64,000 nucleotides of DNA from Tengunoibacter tsumagoiensis (GCF_003967535.1 NZ_BIFR01000001.1:3471001-3535000), one strand, 5' to 3'; shown: positions 25,588 to 34,659, numbered from the stretch's first letter. Program-made: numbers and translations. Notes: generated by a model from the letters alone, not told the origin.

Positions 25588-25997
25588 TCATATCTGGCCC
25601 ACCTCTGTCCGGTATTGGGTGTGTTCATTTTGCGTTTGTCGTGAGACTTGCAACGCAGGACTCCGCCGCTCGGAGAAAGAGTCCACATGGGGCTTGCCCT
25701 CAAATATATAGCCGATAGCGAATGGAGCGTGCTTGAGGATGGGCTGTCGGTAGGTTTCGGCAAACTGCGGGCCAATATCGCCATGGGCATAGCTTTTCAC
25801 CTGGGGGGTATATTCGAGCCACACCAAGAGACGTTCCTCAAGCTGGCTACAGAACGGCTGCCGGATGGGGGTGCCTGTTTTGAGGCTCAGAATTCGTCCT
25901 GAAATGGAGCGGCCTGCTATTTTGAAGAGATCAATCCCTTCGACTGCTGGTGCACCCGTGAGCGAATCTACCTACCCTGTGCAGCTGTCTTGCTCAT
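25588..25997 (-). pseudogene. Broken gene, possibly a TnsA-like or transposon accessory protein
   Basis: A minus-strand ATG at 25997 opens MSKTAAQGR and stops, but one frame over the sequence continues for about 127 codons (VDSLTGAPAVEGIDLFKIAG, later GRILSLKTGTPIRQPF, LEERLLVWLEYTPQVKSYA and GYIFEGKPHVDSF). A frameshift near 25972 separates the two parts. The coding then decays into unrelated sequence before a stop at 25588. The pattern of a basic-start protein with S-x-L-E-E-R-L-L-x-W-L-E-Y recalls TnsA-like endonucleases from memory; this is uncertain. It lies inside the Tn3 transposon. Confidence 0.5.
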
Positions 25998-26156
25998 TCT
26001 ACGAGTGTGTCATGCTCTCGATGAGGAGCACAATTTACATATCCATTGAACAGTATACCTGGTAGGAAACAGTTTTTCCAGAATTCTCGCGTGCAATTCC
26101 ATCCTTCAGCGTACATTTTCATCCTTCCGTGCAAAATCAGTCAACCTTCCAGTTAA

Positions 26157-26363
26157 TTTACCACTTCTTCAAATGCGAAGGCGATTGTCCTGTATCCTGG
26201 TAAGAATGACCCGCAATGTGTAGAATGGAGATGGGATGCCAACCATATTGAGCAACAACTTCTGACGGAAGTCCAGACTTTATGGACCTCTCAAACAAAC
26301 GACTTTCTCTTTGGTGGCATCATTGACTACTGGCAAAAAGATGGTGGCAGCAAGCTGTTCTAA
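26157..26363 (+). pseudogene. 68-codon coding remnant, no start codon
   Basis: Between an in-frame TAA (26154) and TAA (26361) the frame reads as protein-like: AIVLYPGKNDPQCVEWRWDA, then TNDFLFGGIIDYWQKDGGSK. There is no ATG, GTG or TTG near its beginning. It is probably the C-terminal end of a gene lost during rearrangement within the transposon. I do not recognise it. Confidence 0.4.
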
Positions 26364-26381
26364 GAGAAAGGGGTTGGACTG

Positions 26382-27272
26382 GTGACGATTCATGCCAGAA
26401 GGCTTTTACAGGGGCCGATTATCACGCCTGAGAGTAATGAAACCATCGGAACCAATATCAATGGGCCATCTCTTATTCGTGTCCCTGATTGGGTCTCTCA
26501 CCCCCTTGGTCGCTACTATTTATATTTTGCTCATCATAACGGAACCTTTATTCGTCTTGCTTATTCCAATCATTTACAGGGTCCCTGGCAGATTTATAAA
26601 CCAGGAACGCTTTTATTGAAGCAAACACCATGTATCCATCATATAGCATCGCCAGATGTTCATATTGATCATGAAACGAGAGCAATCAGAATGTATTATC
26701 ATGGTTTGATGCCAGATGGAAAAAGCCAGAAAACCTTTCTCGCTGTTTCGTATGATGGGCTTCACTTTACGTCGTATACAGACATCCTTGGTAATTCCTA
26801 TTTTCGTGTGTTTCAGTGGGAAAATTATTATTATGCCCTTGTCATGCCAGGAGAATTGAGGAGATCAAGGAATGGTCTAGACAGTTTTGAACCAGGACCA
26901 ATGCTGTTTCATGAACATATGCGCCATAGTGCTGTCCTGCTTGCCAGTGATCGCCTCCTGGTCTTCTATAGCCAGGTTGGTGATACCCCAGAAGGTATCC
27001 TCGTTTCTGAAATTGCACTCACGGTTGAGTGGACACAATGGAAAGAAAGTAAACCAACAATCGTGTTACAACCAGAACGTTCGTATGAAGGTGCTGAGCT
27101 CCCACTTTCACCTTCCGTGCGTGGTTTAGCTGCTACAAGAATGCATCAATTGCGAGATCCTGCTGTTTATGAGGAAGACGGAAAACAGTACTTGCTCTAT
27201 ACGGTTGCTGGAGAATACGGAATTGCACTTGCACAATTATTCTTTCCTAAAGAGAGCCTGCCAACCACATAA
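26382..27272 (+). CDS. Beta-propeller glycan enzyme, GH43/GH130-like (transposon cargo)
   Basis: A 296-aa protein with the repeated blade pattern of five-bladed propeller glycosidases: INGPSLIRVPDWV and YYLYFAHHNG, then IASPDVHIDHETRAIRMYYH, YFRVFQWENYYYALVMPGE, MRHSAVLLASDRLLVFYSQ and LRDPAVYEEDGKQYLLYTV. The acid positions D (PDV and RDPAVYEEDG) fit substrate-binding sites of the group. It would bind or cleave glycosidic bonds or act as a phosphorylase. GTG is the start, preceded by GAGAAAGGGG. No signal peptide. It is second cargo of the Tn3 element; gene family level is fairly safe, exact family and substrate are not. Confidence 0.65.
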   Translation: MTIHARRLLQGPIITPESNETIGTNINGPSLIRVPDWVSHPLGRYYLYFAHHNGTFIRLAYSNHLQGPWQIYKPGTLLLKQTPCIHHIASPDVHIDHETRAIRMYYHGLMPDGKSQKTFLAVSYDGLHFTSYTDILGNSYFRVFQWENYYYALVMPGELRRSRNGLDSFEPGPMLFHEHMRHSAVLLASDRLLVFYSQVGDTPEGILVSEIALTVEWTQWKESKPTIVLQPERSYEGAELPLSPSVRGLAATRMHQLRDPAVYEEDGKQYLLYTVAGEYGIALAQLFFPKESLPTT

Positions 27273-27399
27273 GTGAAGTGATTCGTTAAATGGAACCAGG
27301 ATTGCCCTGGCCCCTGGTGAACAGAGATTGGCAGAGGTATTTCCTCCAATACGTAAAGAGAGCAAATATGGTACAGTTGCAAGAAACGAACGTTTTCTG

Positions 27400-27600
27400 G
27401 ACATTCGCCTCCTTCTCCTCATGGTCCGAGCGCAGCCTCCTTTACGGTATACCTTCACCCACAAGTATCTTGCCGAGCATCCTGGGGATCTCATCGGACT
27501 GGCGACACTGTTTGGGCACATCTTACTGAACACCATAAGAATCTACAGGTAGCCGACCATTGAACAGCTTTCACACCGTGTCGAACAGCCTCGACAAATG
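27400..27600 (+). pseudogene. Tyrosine recombinase (integrase) C-terminal remnant
   Basis: The plus-strand frame reads PPLRYTFTHKYLAEHPGDLI, then GLATLFGHILLNTIRIY, matching the LRHTFATRYL... and LGHSSLNTTRIY boxes of XerC/TnpI-type recombinases, including a position for the catalytic Tyr. The conserved His of R-H-x-F is Tyr here. A TAG (27550) follows RIYR and the same frame continues PTIEQLSHRVEQP, the usual tail. The N-terminal half is absent. In Tn3 elements of this type a tyrosine recombinase resolves cointegrates, so this copy is disabled. Confidence 0.7.
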
Positions 27601-27832
27601 CGTACTGCGGTTAGTTTGATCCATTTCTCCTATCTGGCTTGTTGGTTTACTTTCAGGAGTGCTATGCTCATGGACACTCCCACACGAATATCAGATGAGC
27701 TTTCCTTGCTGTCATTCACCACCAGCGTGAACCAGCCACAATCCTGCCGTGAAATGCCTGGGACGTTTGTCTGGCGGCTGATCCAACTCGTGGAGAGGCG
27801 TGAAATCATACCTGCAAAGGAAAGATTCCCCT

Positions 27833-30800
27833 ATGCCTGTTGAGTATCTTACCGAAGTCCAAGAACAACGCTATGGACGCTACGTTGGTGAACCATCCCC
27901 TGAACAACTTGCCCGGTATTTTCACCTGGATGATGAGGACCGGAAGCTCATTCGAGAGCGGCGAGGAGACCACAATCGCCTCGGCTTTGGCGTGCAAATT
28001 GGAACGGTCCGCTTTCTCGGAACGTTTCTCAGCGACCCGATCAATATTCCCATTGGGGTGATTCGCTATGTGGCAGAACAACTAACCATTGCCGATCCAG
28101 GATGCATTACGCACTATGCCGAACGTGTTCAGACCCATCAGGATCATGCCCAGGAAATACGCAAGAGATACGACTATACAGAATGGTCCTCGCCTCTTGG
28201 GGGATTTGCCCTCACGCGTTTCCTCTATGCACGGGCCTGGATAGGAACCGAGCGTCCCAGTGTTCTCTTTGATCTCGCAACTGCTTGGCTGCTCGATAAG
28301 AAAGTTTTGCTGCCCGGCGTCACCACGCTCACCCGTCTGATCTCTGCTGTTCGTGAGCGGGTCGCAGAGCGTTTGTGGCAGCGCCTGAGTCAGAGTATCA
28401 CCCCCGAACAACAAACCGATCTGGATGGCCTGCTCGCACGTGCAGGCACGTCTCGGATCACCAATCTTGAGCGCTTGCGTCGTGCTCCCACCAGAGCCAG
28501 CGCACCGGTCCTCGTAGCTGCCCTGGCCCGCCTGAGCGAGGTACGCCACCTTGGCACGAACACCCTCGATCTGGCGAACGTACCAGCCTCACGCATCAAA
28601 GCCTTGGCCCACTATGCGGTGACAACGAAGGCTCAAAATATTGCGAACTTGACACCTGATCGCCGCACGGCTACTCTGGTCTCTTTAGTGCACACACTGA
28701 CCATGACCGCTCAGGATGACGCTCTTGATGTCCTGGATATGCTGATGCGGGATCTGCTTGCCCGCTCGGTGCGCACTGGCCGCAAGGAACGCTTACGCAC
28801 GTTGCGCGATCTTGACCAGGCTGCACTCTACTTGGCAGAGCAAACCGAAAAAGTGATCACACCTGATTGGTCTGATGAACAGGTGCGCACGTTTTTGAAT
28901 GAGAAGCAGGTGAAAATCGCTGAGGCTGTCGCCACGATTTATGACATTGCACGCCCTCCTGACGACAACTATCATCAAGAAGTGGTAGAGCGCTATCCCA
29001 CGGTCCGCCGGTTTCTTCCTTCTCTTCTGCGAACAATCTCCTGGTCCAGTAATGAAGCGGGAAAGCCGGTGCTCGATGCCATGAACTTTCTGCGAGATCT
29101 GGAAGGACGCAAACATCCGGACCTTTCAGCAGCCCCTATGGAGGTCGTTCCTGTCAGTTGGAAACGCTATGTTGCCCCTGTAGGTCAGTCCGTTGATCGT
29201 CGGTACTATACCCTCTGTGTGATGGCCCGTTTGCAAGAGGCGATGCGCCGCCATGATGTTTTTGTGATTCAGAGCACGCGTTGGGGTGATCCTCGTGCCA
29301 AATTATTGACAGGAGCTGCCTGGGAAAGTGCTCGGCCCACTCTCTGCCAATCATTAGGGCGAAAGGCGGAACCAAAATTGGAAAGAGAGGAACTTTCTCG
29401 CCGCTTAGACGAGGCGTATAGGCGGGTCGCAGGATGCTTTCCCACCAACCCGGCAGCTCGAATTGAGAAGGTGAAAAACAAAGCGGGGCAGGAACAAGAT
29501 ACCTTAGTTCTCACTGGCCTGGAGAAAGTAGAGGAACCAGACAGTTTACACCTGCTTCGTCACCGGATCGCGCGACGATTACCAACAGTGGATCTCCCGG
29601 AACTCTTACTGGAGATTCAGGCACGCACAGGCTTTGCCTCGGAATTCTCCCATATCAGCGAAGGAGGGTCGCGCGTTGATGACCTACCCACCTCCATCTG
29701 CGCCGTCCTCATTGCCCAGGCATGTAATATCGGGCTGACTCCATTAGTGCGCAAAGGAATACCGGCTTTAGAGCGGGATCGACTCTCCTATGTTCAACAA
29801 AATTATATCCGACCAGAGACACTTTCCCGTGCCAATGCCCGTCTGGTGGATTACCAAGCTCAGATTCCGCTGGCACAGGCGTGGGGAGGTGGCGAGGTAG
29901 CGAGCGCTGATGGACTTCGCTTTCTCGTTCCTCTGAGGACCTTGAATGCTGGACCCAATCCCAAGTACTTTGGAACCGGGCGCGGTATTACTTTGATTAA
30001 CTATACCAGTGATCAGTTTAGCGGTTTTAAAAATATTGTTGTGACCGGCACTCTTCGCGACTCTCTTGCAGTTTTAGAAGGGCTGCTCAATCAGGAAACA
30101 GGGCTCCGTCCCAAAGAACTGATGACCGATACGGCATCCTATGCCGACATCATCTTTGGTCTCTTTCACCTGTTGGGCTATCAGTTCAGCCCACGCTTGG
30201 CTGATATCGGCTCGACACGCTTCTGGCGGATAGACAAAGCAGCTCACTACGGGGTGCTCAATGATCTAGCACGTCATACTATCGATACCGATCTGATTGA
30301 GGACAATTGGGAGGATCTCTTACGGGTCGCAGGCTCTCTGAAAATGGGAACCGTCAATGTGACTGACTTACTTCGCGCTCTTCAAGGAGGAGGGCGTCCT
30401 TCCACGCTGGGACGAGCCATTGGAGAACTTGGCCGTATTGCCAAGACACTTTTCTTACTTTCCTATATTTCTGATGAAGCCTATCGCCGCCGTATTCTCA
30501 TTCAACTCAATAAAGGGGAAAGTCGTCATAGTCTGGCGCGGGCCACCTTTTTCGGACAAAAGGGTGAGGTCCGTCAACGTTATCGAGAGGGACAGGAAGA
30601 GCAGCTTGGAGCGCTGGGCTTGGTGGTCAATGCTATCGTTCTGTGGAACACGTTATACATGAATAGAGCGGTAGAAGATATGCGTGAGAGAGGAATGGCC
30701 GTTCTATCAGAGGATGTTGAGCGCCTCTCACCCCTTGGATACGATCATGTGAATCTGCTCGGTCGATATACGTTTTCTCTTTCCGAAGAGGTTCGCCAAG

Positions 30801-30904
30801 GGGCCTTCCATCCCTTACGTGAGCTAGAAGAAACAGTACAAGAGGAGAGGCAACCGGAGCAGAAGGAGTCAGAAGAGACTTCTCAAGACGAGGCGACAGC
30901 GTAA
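27833..30904 (+). CDS. tnpA: Tn3 family transposase
   Basis: 1023 aa, the normal length. The N-terminal DNA-binding and linker part starts PVEYLTEVQEQRYGRYVGEP. The C-terminal catalytic core has Asp near 690 (ASADGLRFLVP), Asp near 764 (LMTDTASYAD) and Glu near 897 in NKGESRHSLARA, the three DDE residues. ATG 27833 is used because GCAAAGGAAAG precedes it; the upstream GTG 27800 lacks support. It reads toward the right end of the element, as in other Tn3 transposons, binds the 38-45 bp ends and replicates the element through a cointegrate. No frameshift seen, so it is probably active. Confidence 0.96.
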   Translation: MPVEYLTEVQEQRYGRYVGEPSPEQLARYFHLDDEDRKLIRERRGDHNRLGFGVQIGTVRFLGTFLSDPINIPIGVIRYVAEQLTIADPGCITHYAERVQTHQDHAQEIRKRYDYTEWSSPLGGFALTRFLYARAWIGTERPSVLFDLATAWLLDKKVLLPGVTTLTRLISAVRERVAERLWQRLSQSITPEQQTDLDGLLARAGTSRITNLERLRRAPTRASAPVLVAALARLSEVRHLGTNTLDLANVPASRIKALAHYAVTTKAQNIANLTPDRRTATLVSLVHTLTMTAQDDALDVLDMLMRDLLARSVRTGRKERLRTLRDLDQAALYLAEQTEKVITPDWSDEQVRTFLNEKQVKIAEAVATIYDIARPPDDNYHQEVVERYPTVRRFLPSLLRTISWSSNEAGKPVLDAMNFLRDLEGRKHPDLSAAPMEVVPVSWKRYVAPVGQSVDRRYYTLCVMARLQEAMRRHDVFVIQSTRWGDPRAKLLTGAAWESARPTLCQSLGRKAEPKLEREELSRRLDEAYRRVAGCFPTNPAARIEKVKNKAGQEQDTLVLTGLEKVEEPDSLHLLRHRIARRLPTVDLPELLLEIQARTGFASEFSHISEGGSRVDDLPTSICAVLIAQACNIGLTPLVRKGIPALERDRLSYVQQNYIRPETLSRANARLVDYQAQIPLAQAWGGGEVASADGLRFLVPLRTLNAGPNPKYFGTGRGITLINYTSDQFSGFKNIVVTGTLRDSLAVLEGLLNQETGLRPKELMTDTASYADIIFGLFHLLGYQFSPRLADIGSTRFWRIDKAAHYGVLNDLARHTIDTDLIEDNWEDLLRVAGSLKMGTVNVTDLLRALQGGGRPSTLGRAIGELGRIAKTLFLLSYISDEAYRRRILIQLNKGESRHSLARATFFGQKGEVRQRYREGQEEQLGALGLVVNAIVLWNTLYMNRAVEDMRERGMAVLSEDVERLSPLGYDHVNLLGRYTFSLSEEVRQGAFHPLRELEETVQEERQPEQKESEETSQDEATA

Positions 30905-30932
30905 TCTCTTCTCATCTTTCATGATGATGGTT

Positions 30933-30969
30933 GAGGGTCTTCTGCCAATTTCTTTCCCTCGGCAGGAGA
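30933..30969 (+). terminator. Hairpin after the Tn3 transposase
   Basis: GGTCTTCTGCC pairs with GGCAGGAGACC around a 14-base loop, 28 bases after the stop. A second short palindrome (CCATATG/CATATGG) follows at about 30971-31007. Confidence 0.5.
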
Positions 30970-31059
30970 CCCCATATGATTATCCCCCCATGTCGCATAT
31001 GGGCTACTGGTTTCTCTACAATGACGATGATGGTTAAAGATCGTGTATATTACCCAGTT

Positions 31060-31104
31060 CAATTTCCTTAGCGTTGTTTTTCGTTCCATTCATACTCAAG
31101 GGCC
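31060..31104 (-). repeat. Right terminal inverted repeat of the Tn3 transposon
   Basis: 45 bases, complementary to 23915-23959, ending AAGGGCC at 31104 and followed by the duplicated target GTTAA (31105-31109). Confidence 0.95.
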
Positions 31105-31191
31105 GTTAAGGAGAAACAGTATGACTGAGACCCCTTTTCCCCATGCTTCTTTGATCTCTTGTAGTTGAGATCCTTAGGGAATAAATCGTTT

Positions 31192-32556
31192 TCAGGAAAC
31201 AATGCAATTTTCGTTGGGTGGCTGGCGACGAGCGCCTGGTTGTATATGGTGAAGCTCTTGCAATGCTGACAGGATTACTTGCAGCGTGGCAGGGGAAGCA
31301 TAACAAATGTCCTTCATACTCACGGGTTCAGTTCTGCCTTTCATAAAGAATTTTTGCTGGTCAATCATAACCTGAAGAACCGTGTCATCCTGCACTAACT
31401 GCAGAATTTGATTGAGCCACCTTACCTGTTGCTGCTCGATCTGGCACAATTGCCAATATGCAGTGCGCAACTCTTGCGCAGACATATGTTGAGGGGTATC
31501 AGTATCTAACACCTCCTGACGTCCACCTGCGACGACCTGGATGTGCTGGGCCTGGATCAGATCCTGTAGATAGAAATTACGCTGTACCACATCCCAGAAA
31601 ACACCAATAACTTCACTACTCACCAGACTTCCAGCAGCCTGCGGAGGAATCGAGGATGTGCTTCTATTGAGTGATGCTGATAAAGAAGTACTTGTTGTAG
31701 TATTGGCAGGTGCTGGGGTTTTCGGAGAACTACTCACCGTCTTTTTTCCTGGCTGTGCAGGCTGTTGAGCCAGAGAAGTACCCGATGCACTTTTAATAAG
31801 CTGCGCAAGCTGCTCAGGAAATGGGGTGCTAGCAAAGTGAGCATCATCAACCGCAGGAGCAAGAGAAGCGCCAGGATAGGAGAAGGTACTGGCCGCGAGG
31901 CGAGCATAGATTGCCCTGAACGTTTCAAGGTTGCCGTCAAACTCTTGTCGCAACTGACGACTACTATCCTCCTCGATCTCTTTCTGAAAACTCTGAGCGT
32001 CAGGAGAGGCTAAGTTTTTCTTCAAGTAGTCCGCAAGCACGAGAAAGCGCTTGCTCGTGACAGACGCGATAAAGAAGTGACCAGCATCTTTCGTCAAAAG
32101 GCCCAGAGGTCCGCCCAGCACACGATAGAATTTATTCAGCTCCATCTCGCTCAATTGTGGATCGCGCAACGCCTTGATCAAATGCCCATAATCGGCGGCA
32201 TGGAGCGCGAACTCATGCACCATTGTTTCTAAAGCAAAGCCCAGATTATGAGCTCCTGCCCAGGTAGGATTGAAACCAATACGAACATTGAGAACCGCAG
32301 TGCGAAGTTGTTGCGTAAGAAAGTCCACCTCTGGATCGGAATCGAGTGCATGCAAATGCTTGTTGCCAATTTCGAAGCGGGTAAATGCAAATTCTTTCTC
32401 AGCGAGTTGAACATCCTCGAAAATGAGATGAGTATTGGGGCTCTGCTCACACAACGCCCAGAATGCCTTCCCCGCACCGGTACTCTGAACGGCTTGAGCC
32501 AATAGTTGATACGCTTTTGGATAGAGACCTGCATGGAGATTGTCGATCTGGATCAT
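31192..32556 (-). CDS. Uncharacterised 454-aa protein
   Basis: Start chosen at 32556, where GGAGG precedes the ATG by nine bases; the longer frame from 32577 lacks this. Residues 1-250 are mostly helical and contain ALETMVHEFALHAADYGHLI (about 113-132), with several histidines and acids that could bind metal, but it is not a standard HExxH site. About 265-325 is a low-complexity Ser/Thr/Pro/Ala linker. The last 130 residues are helical and include QQVRWLNQILQLVQDD. No membrane helix or signal. I do not recognise the family. It is the first gene right of the transposon and reads toward it. Confidence 0.7.
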   Translation of the reverse strand: MIQIDNLHAGLYPKAYQLLAQAVQSTGAGKAFWALCEQSPNTHLIFEDVQLAEKEFAFTRFEIGNKHLHALDSDPEVDFLTQQLRTAVLNVRIGFNPTWAGAHNLGFALETMVHEFALHAADYGHLIKALRDPQLSEMELNKFYRVLGGPLGLLTKDAGHFFIASVTSKRFLVLADYLKKNLASPDAQSFQKEIEEDSSRQLRQEFDGNLETFRAIYARLAASTFSYPGASLAPAVDDAHFASTPFPEQLAQLIKSASGTSLAQQPAQPGKKTVSSSPKTPAPANTTTSTSLSASLNRSTSSIPPQAAGSLVSSEVIGVFWDVVQRNFYLQDLIQAQHIQVVAGGRQEVLDTDTPQHMSAQELRTAYWQLCQIEQQQVRWLNQILQLVQDDTVLQVMIDQQKFFMKGRTEPVSMKDICYASPATLQVILSALQELHHIQPGARRQPPNENCIVS

Positions 32557-32643
32557 ACTCACGTTCCTCCGAATCATTATACAGACAAAAACGATTCATG
32601 CTCATGTGAATAAACACGAGCATATTACTGAACGAGAGAAACA

Positions 32644-32886
32644 ATGATTTATCGCATAACCTTAGCGAGACTTTATCCAAGTGACGCCGCGAGAGCGAGC
32701 GTATTCATGTACCATGCTGAGACGAGATGCTGCATGACAGAAGAGGAGCGCAAAAAATATGGAGCAGACACCGTCCGCGTGATGGGATCGAGGCTGCATC
32801 CATTCATCAGTGGTCAGCCTTTCCGCATTCGGTATCTGCAAGAGGTTCTTCTATTGGTCAGCAGCTGGAAGGATAAAAAAGGCTAG
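32644..32886 (+). CDS. Small ORF, possible fragment of a polysaccharide-deacetylase-like gene
   Basis: 80 codons. The stretch VRVMGSRLHPFISGQPFRIR, followed by YLQEVLLLV, resembles the C-terminal end of deacetylases of the allantoinase-like branch, where H-P-x-x-x-G-Q-P-x-R is common. The first 45 residues do not look like that family. It overlaps the convergent rluD-like gene by four bases. It may be a truncated gene rather than a functional one. Confidence 0.35.
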   Translation: MIYRITLARLYPSDAARASVFMYHAETRCCMTEEERKKYGADTVRVMGSRLHPFISGQPFRIRYLQEVLLLVSSWKDKKG

Positions 32887-33932
32887 AGTACTTCTTTTTT
32901 ATCAATCACTGCCTGGAGGTCGGCAGGAACTGGTGCCTCAACATCAATGAGCTTACCGCTTATTGGATGAGTGAAGCGGAGTTGATAGGCATGCAGAAAT
33001 TGACGATGGAGCTCAATGTCGGGCTGCATGCGACCAGAGCCATACATAGGATCGCCTACAATAGGATGATTGATTGCCTTGAGATGAACACGGATCTGGT
33101 GTGTTCGCCCCGTCTCCAGTTGGAGCAATAACAGCGTATGTCGCGTAAAACGCTCGACGACACGAAAATGGGTTCGTGCTTCGCGCCCTTCGGTGACGGT
33201 AATCGTCATCTGCTGGCGATGGCGCTGATCGCGTCCAATCGGAGCATCGATACTACCACGATCAAGCGAAACAATGCCCTCTACCAGAGCCAGATAGCGC
33301 TTCTCAATCTCATGGCGTTTCATCTGCTCAATCAGAGCGGTCTGGGTGGCGAGATTCTTTGCCACTATGATCAGGCCAGAGGTATCACGATCGAGGCGAT
33401 GGACAATGCCTGGCCGCAACCCTTCCTCTCCCTGCATCTCGTCGCTCTCACCAGGGATCTCTGCTTTTATCTCAGCCTCAGGGCCGATCTCTGACTTCAG
33501 TGCAGATTGCAGCTCGGGATAATGTGCGACCAGCGCATTCACCAGCGTATCATCATAGTGACCAGGTGCTGGATGGACGACGAGTCCAGCTGGTTTGTTT
33601 ACAATTAAAAGGTCGGTATCTTCATACACAATATCGAGGGTGAGATCTAACGGCTTGATCTCGCGAGGCACCGGGGCCGCAATGATGGTGAGAAGATGAA
33701 CACTATCGTTCACACGGAGAGCGTAGCCTGGCTTACTCTTCTTCTCATTAACCAGGACGGAACCTTCGGTGATAAGCTGTTGAATACCCGTTCGCGATAC
33801 TCCATCGATCAGCGTTGTCAAAAAGCGGTCGAGGCGCTGACCTGCCTGCTCAGACTCGATCGTCCAGGTCTGTCCGATCTCTGCCTGACGGGGATCTAAT
33901 ACTGTTGGGGTTGATTGCTTAGGATTTTGCAT
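32883..33932 (-). CDS. rluD: RluA/RluD family 23S rRNA pseudouridine synthase
   Basis: A 349-aa protein. The N-terminal S4 RNA-binding domain (about 25-80) contains GQRLDRFLTTLIDGVSRTGI. The catalytic domain holds the invariant HRLDRDTSGL motif (about 176-185, with the catalytic Asp) and GRTHQIRVHL near the end. It converts uridine to pseudouridine in large-subunit rRNA. The start at 33932 overlaps the end of lspA by 14 bases, so translation is likely coupled; the in-frame extension upstream lies wholly inside lspA and is rejected. An acidic insert (about 125-145) follows the LVNALVAHYPELQ segment. Confidence 0.93.
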   Translation of the reverse strand: MQNPKQSTPTVLDPRQAEIGQTWTIESEQAGQRLDRFLTTLIDGVSRTGIQQLITEGSVLVNEKKSKPGYALRVNDSVHLLTIIAAPVPREIKPLDLTLDIVYEDTDLLIVNKPAGLVVHPAPGHYDDTLVNALVAHYPELQSALKSEIGPEAEIKAEIPGESDEMQGEEGLRPGIVHRLDRDTSGLIIVAKNLATQTALIEQMKRHEIEKRYLALVEGIVSLDRGSIDAPIGRDQRHRQQMTITVTEGREARTHFRVVERFTRHTLLLLQLETGRTHQIRVHLKAINHPIVGDPMYGSGRMQPDIELHRQFLHAYQLRFTHPISGKLIDVEAPVPADLQAVIDKKEVL

Positions 33933-34551
33933 CTTGCTCCGTAGATTGTAATGGACCACTCGTGTGAGCGGAAGCTGTTGAGATTGGTTGAATGCTCTCA
34001 TCTTTTGTTGACGCTGACTTCTGCTGTAAACCACCTCCAAAGAGGACCAGCATAAAAAGGAGGGCGACACCAATCGAGATAAAGGCATCGGCGACGTTGA
34101 AAATAGCGAAATAAAAGTTCATCTCTGGAATACGGAATGAGATGAAATCGACCACGGCCCCACCACGGAACAAGCGATCTACAATATTTCCTACTGCCCC
34201 ACCGATAATCAGGCCAAATACCACTTTGTACAGCAGCGGGCCTGTATTAAGGATGCGCCCATAGAGATACGCCACGACGCCAATCGCTAGTAGAATAAAA
34301 ACAATCAGGAAAAGGTTGCCCTGGAACATACTAAACGCCGCCCCGTTATTCAAAATATGCTCAAAGACAAGATAGCGGCCCAGAATGGGAAAGGGTGCCT
34401 CACTATATAAGGGTATAGTGTTGACAACAAGAGTCTTTGTCCATTGGTCAAGGGCAATAACGACAATGACTGTCAACAGGGCCAGGGCATCATAAAGACG
34501 GGCTCGTTTAGCTAGCACGATGTTTCTGTTCCTTCTTTCATGGACTATCAA
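33919..34551 (-). CDS. lspA: Signal peptidase II (prolipoprotein signal peptidase)
   Basis: A 210-aa protein with four membrane helices. The conserved sites are Asp35 in ALDQWTK, NNGAAFSM (about 68-75), GNIVDRL with catalytic Asp about 125, and AVVDFISF with Asp about 135. It cuts the signal peptide of lipoproteins after lipid attachment, within the membrane. The C-terminal 45 residues (QQKSASTKDESIQ) are an extra polar tail. lspA before an rluD-type gene is a common bacterial order, and the two genes overlap here by 14 bases. Confidence 0.95.
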   Translation of the reverse strand: MIVHERRNRNIVLAKRARLYDALALLTVIVVIALDQWTKTLVVNTIPLYSEAPFPILGRYLVFEHILNNGAAFSMFQGNLFLIVFILLAIGVVAYLYGRILNTGPLLYKVVFGLIIGGAVGNIVDRLFRGGAVVDFISFRIPEMNFYFAIFNVADAFISIGVALLFMLVLFGGGLQQKSASTKDESIQPISTASAHTSGPLQSTEQDAKS

Positions 34552-34659
34552 TTAGCTGCTATATTGTACCACAGATGGGGCTCGTTGTTGAATTCTCTTT
34601 CAATGACTATGGGAAGTCTCAAAGGATCTCACGTTGATCTGAATCTCTACTCTGAATCT

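Larger units (their letters stand above)
23915..31104 (+). mobile_element. Complete Tn3-family transposon (7190 bp)
   Basis: The perfect 45-bp terminal inverted repeats are at 23915-23959 and 31060-31104. The outer end is GGCCCTTGAG and the inner part, TGGAACGAAAA-CAACGCTAAG, matches the conserved Tn3 end pattern. A 5-bp target duplication, GTTAA, flanks it (23910-23914 and 31105-31109). A full-length Tn3-type transposase lies at the right end. Cargo: an esterase and a beta-propeller glycan enzyme; decayed genes include a tyrosine recombinase. Intact ends and duplication suggest a fairly recent insertion, although its resolution gene is broken. Confidence 0.95.
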
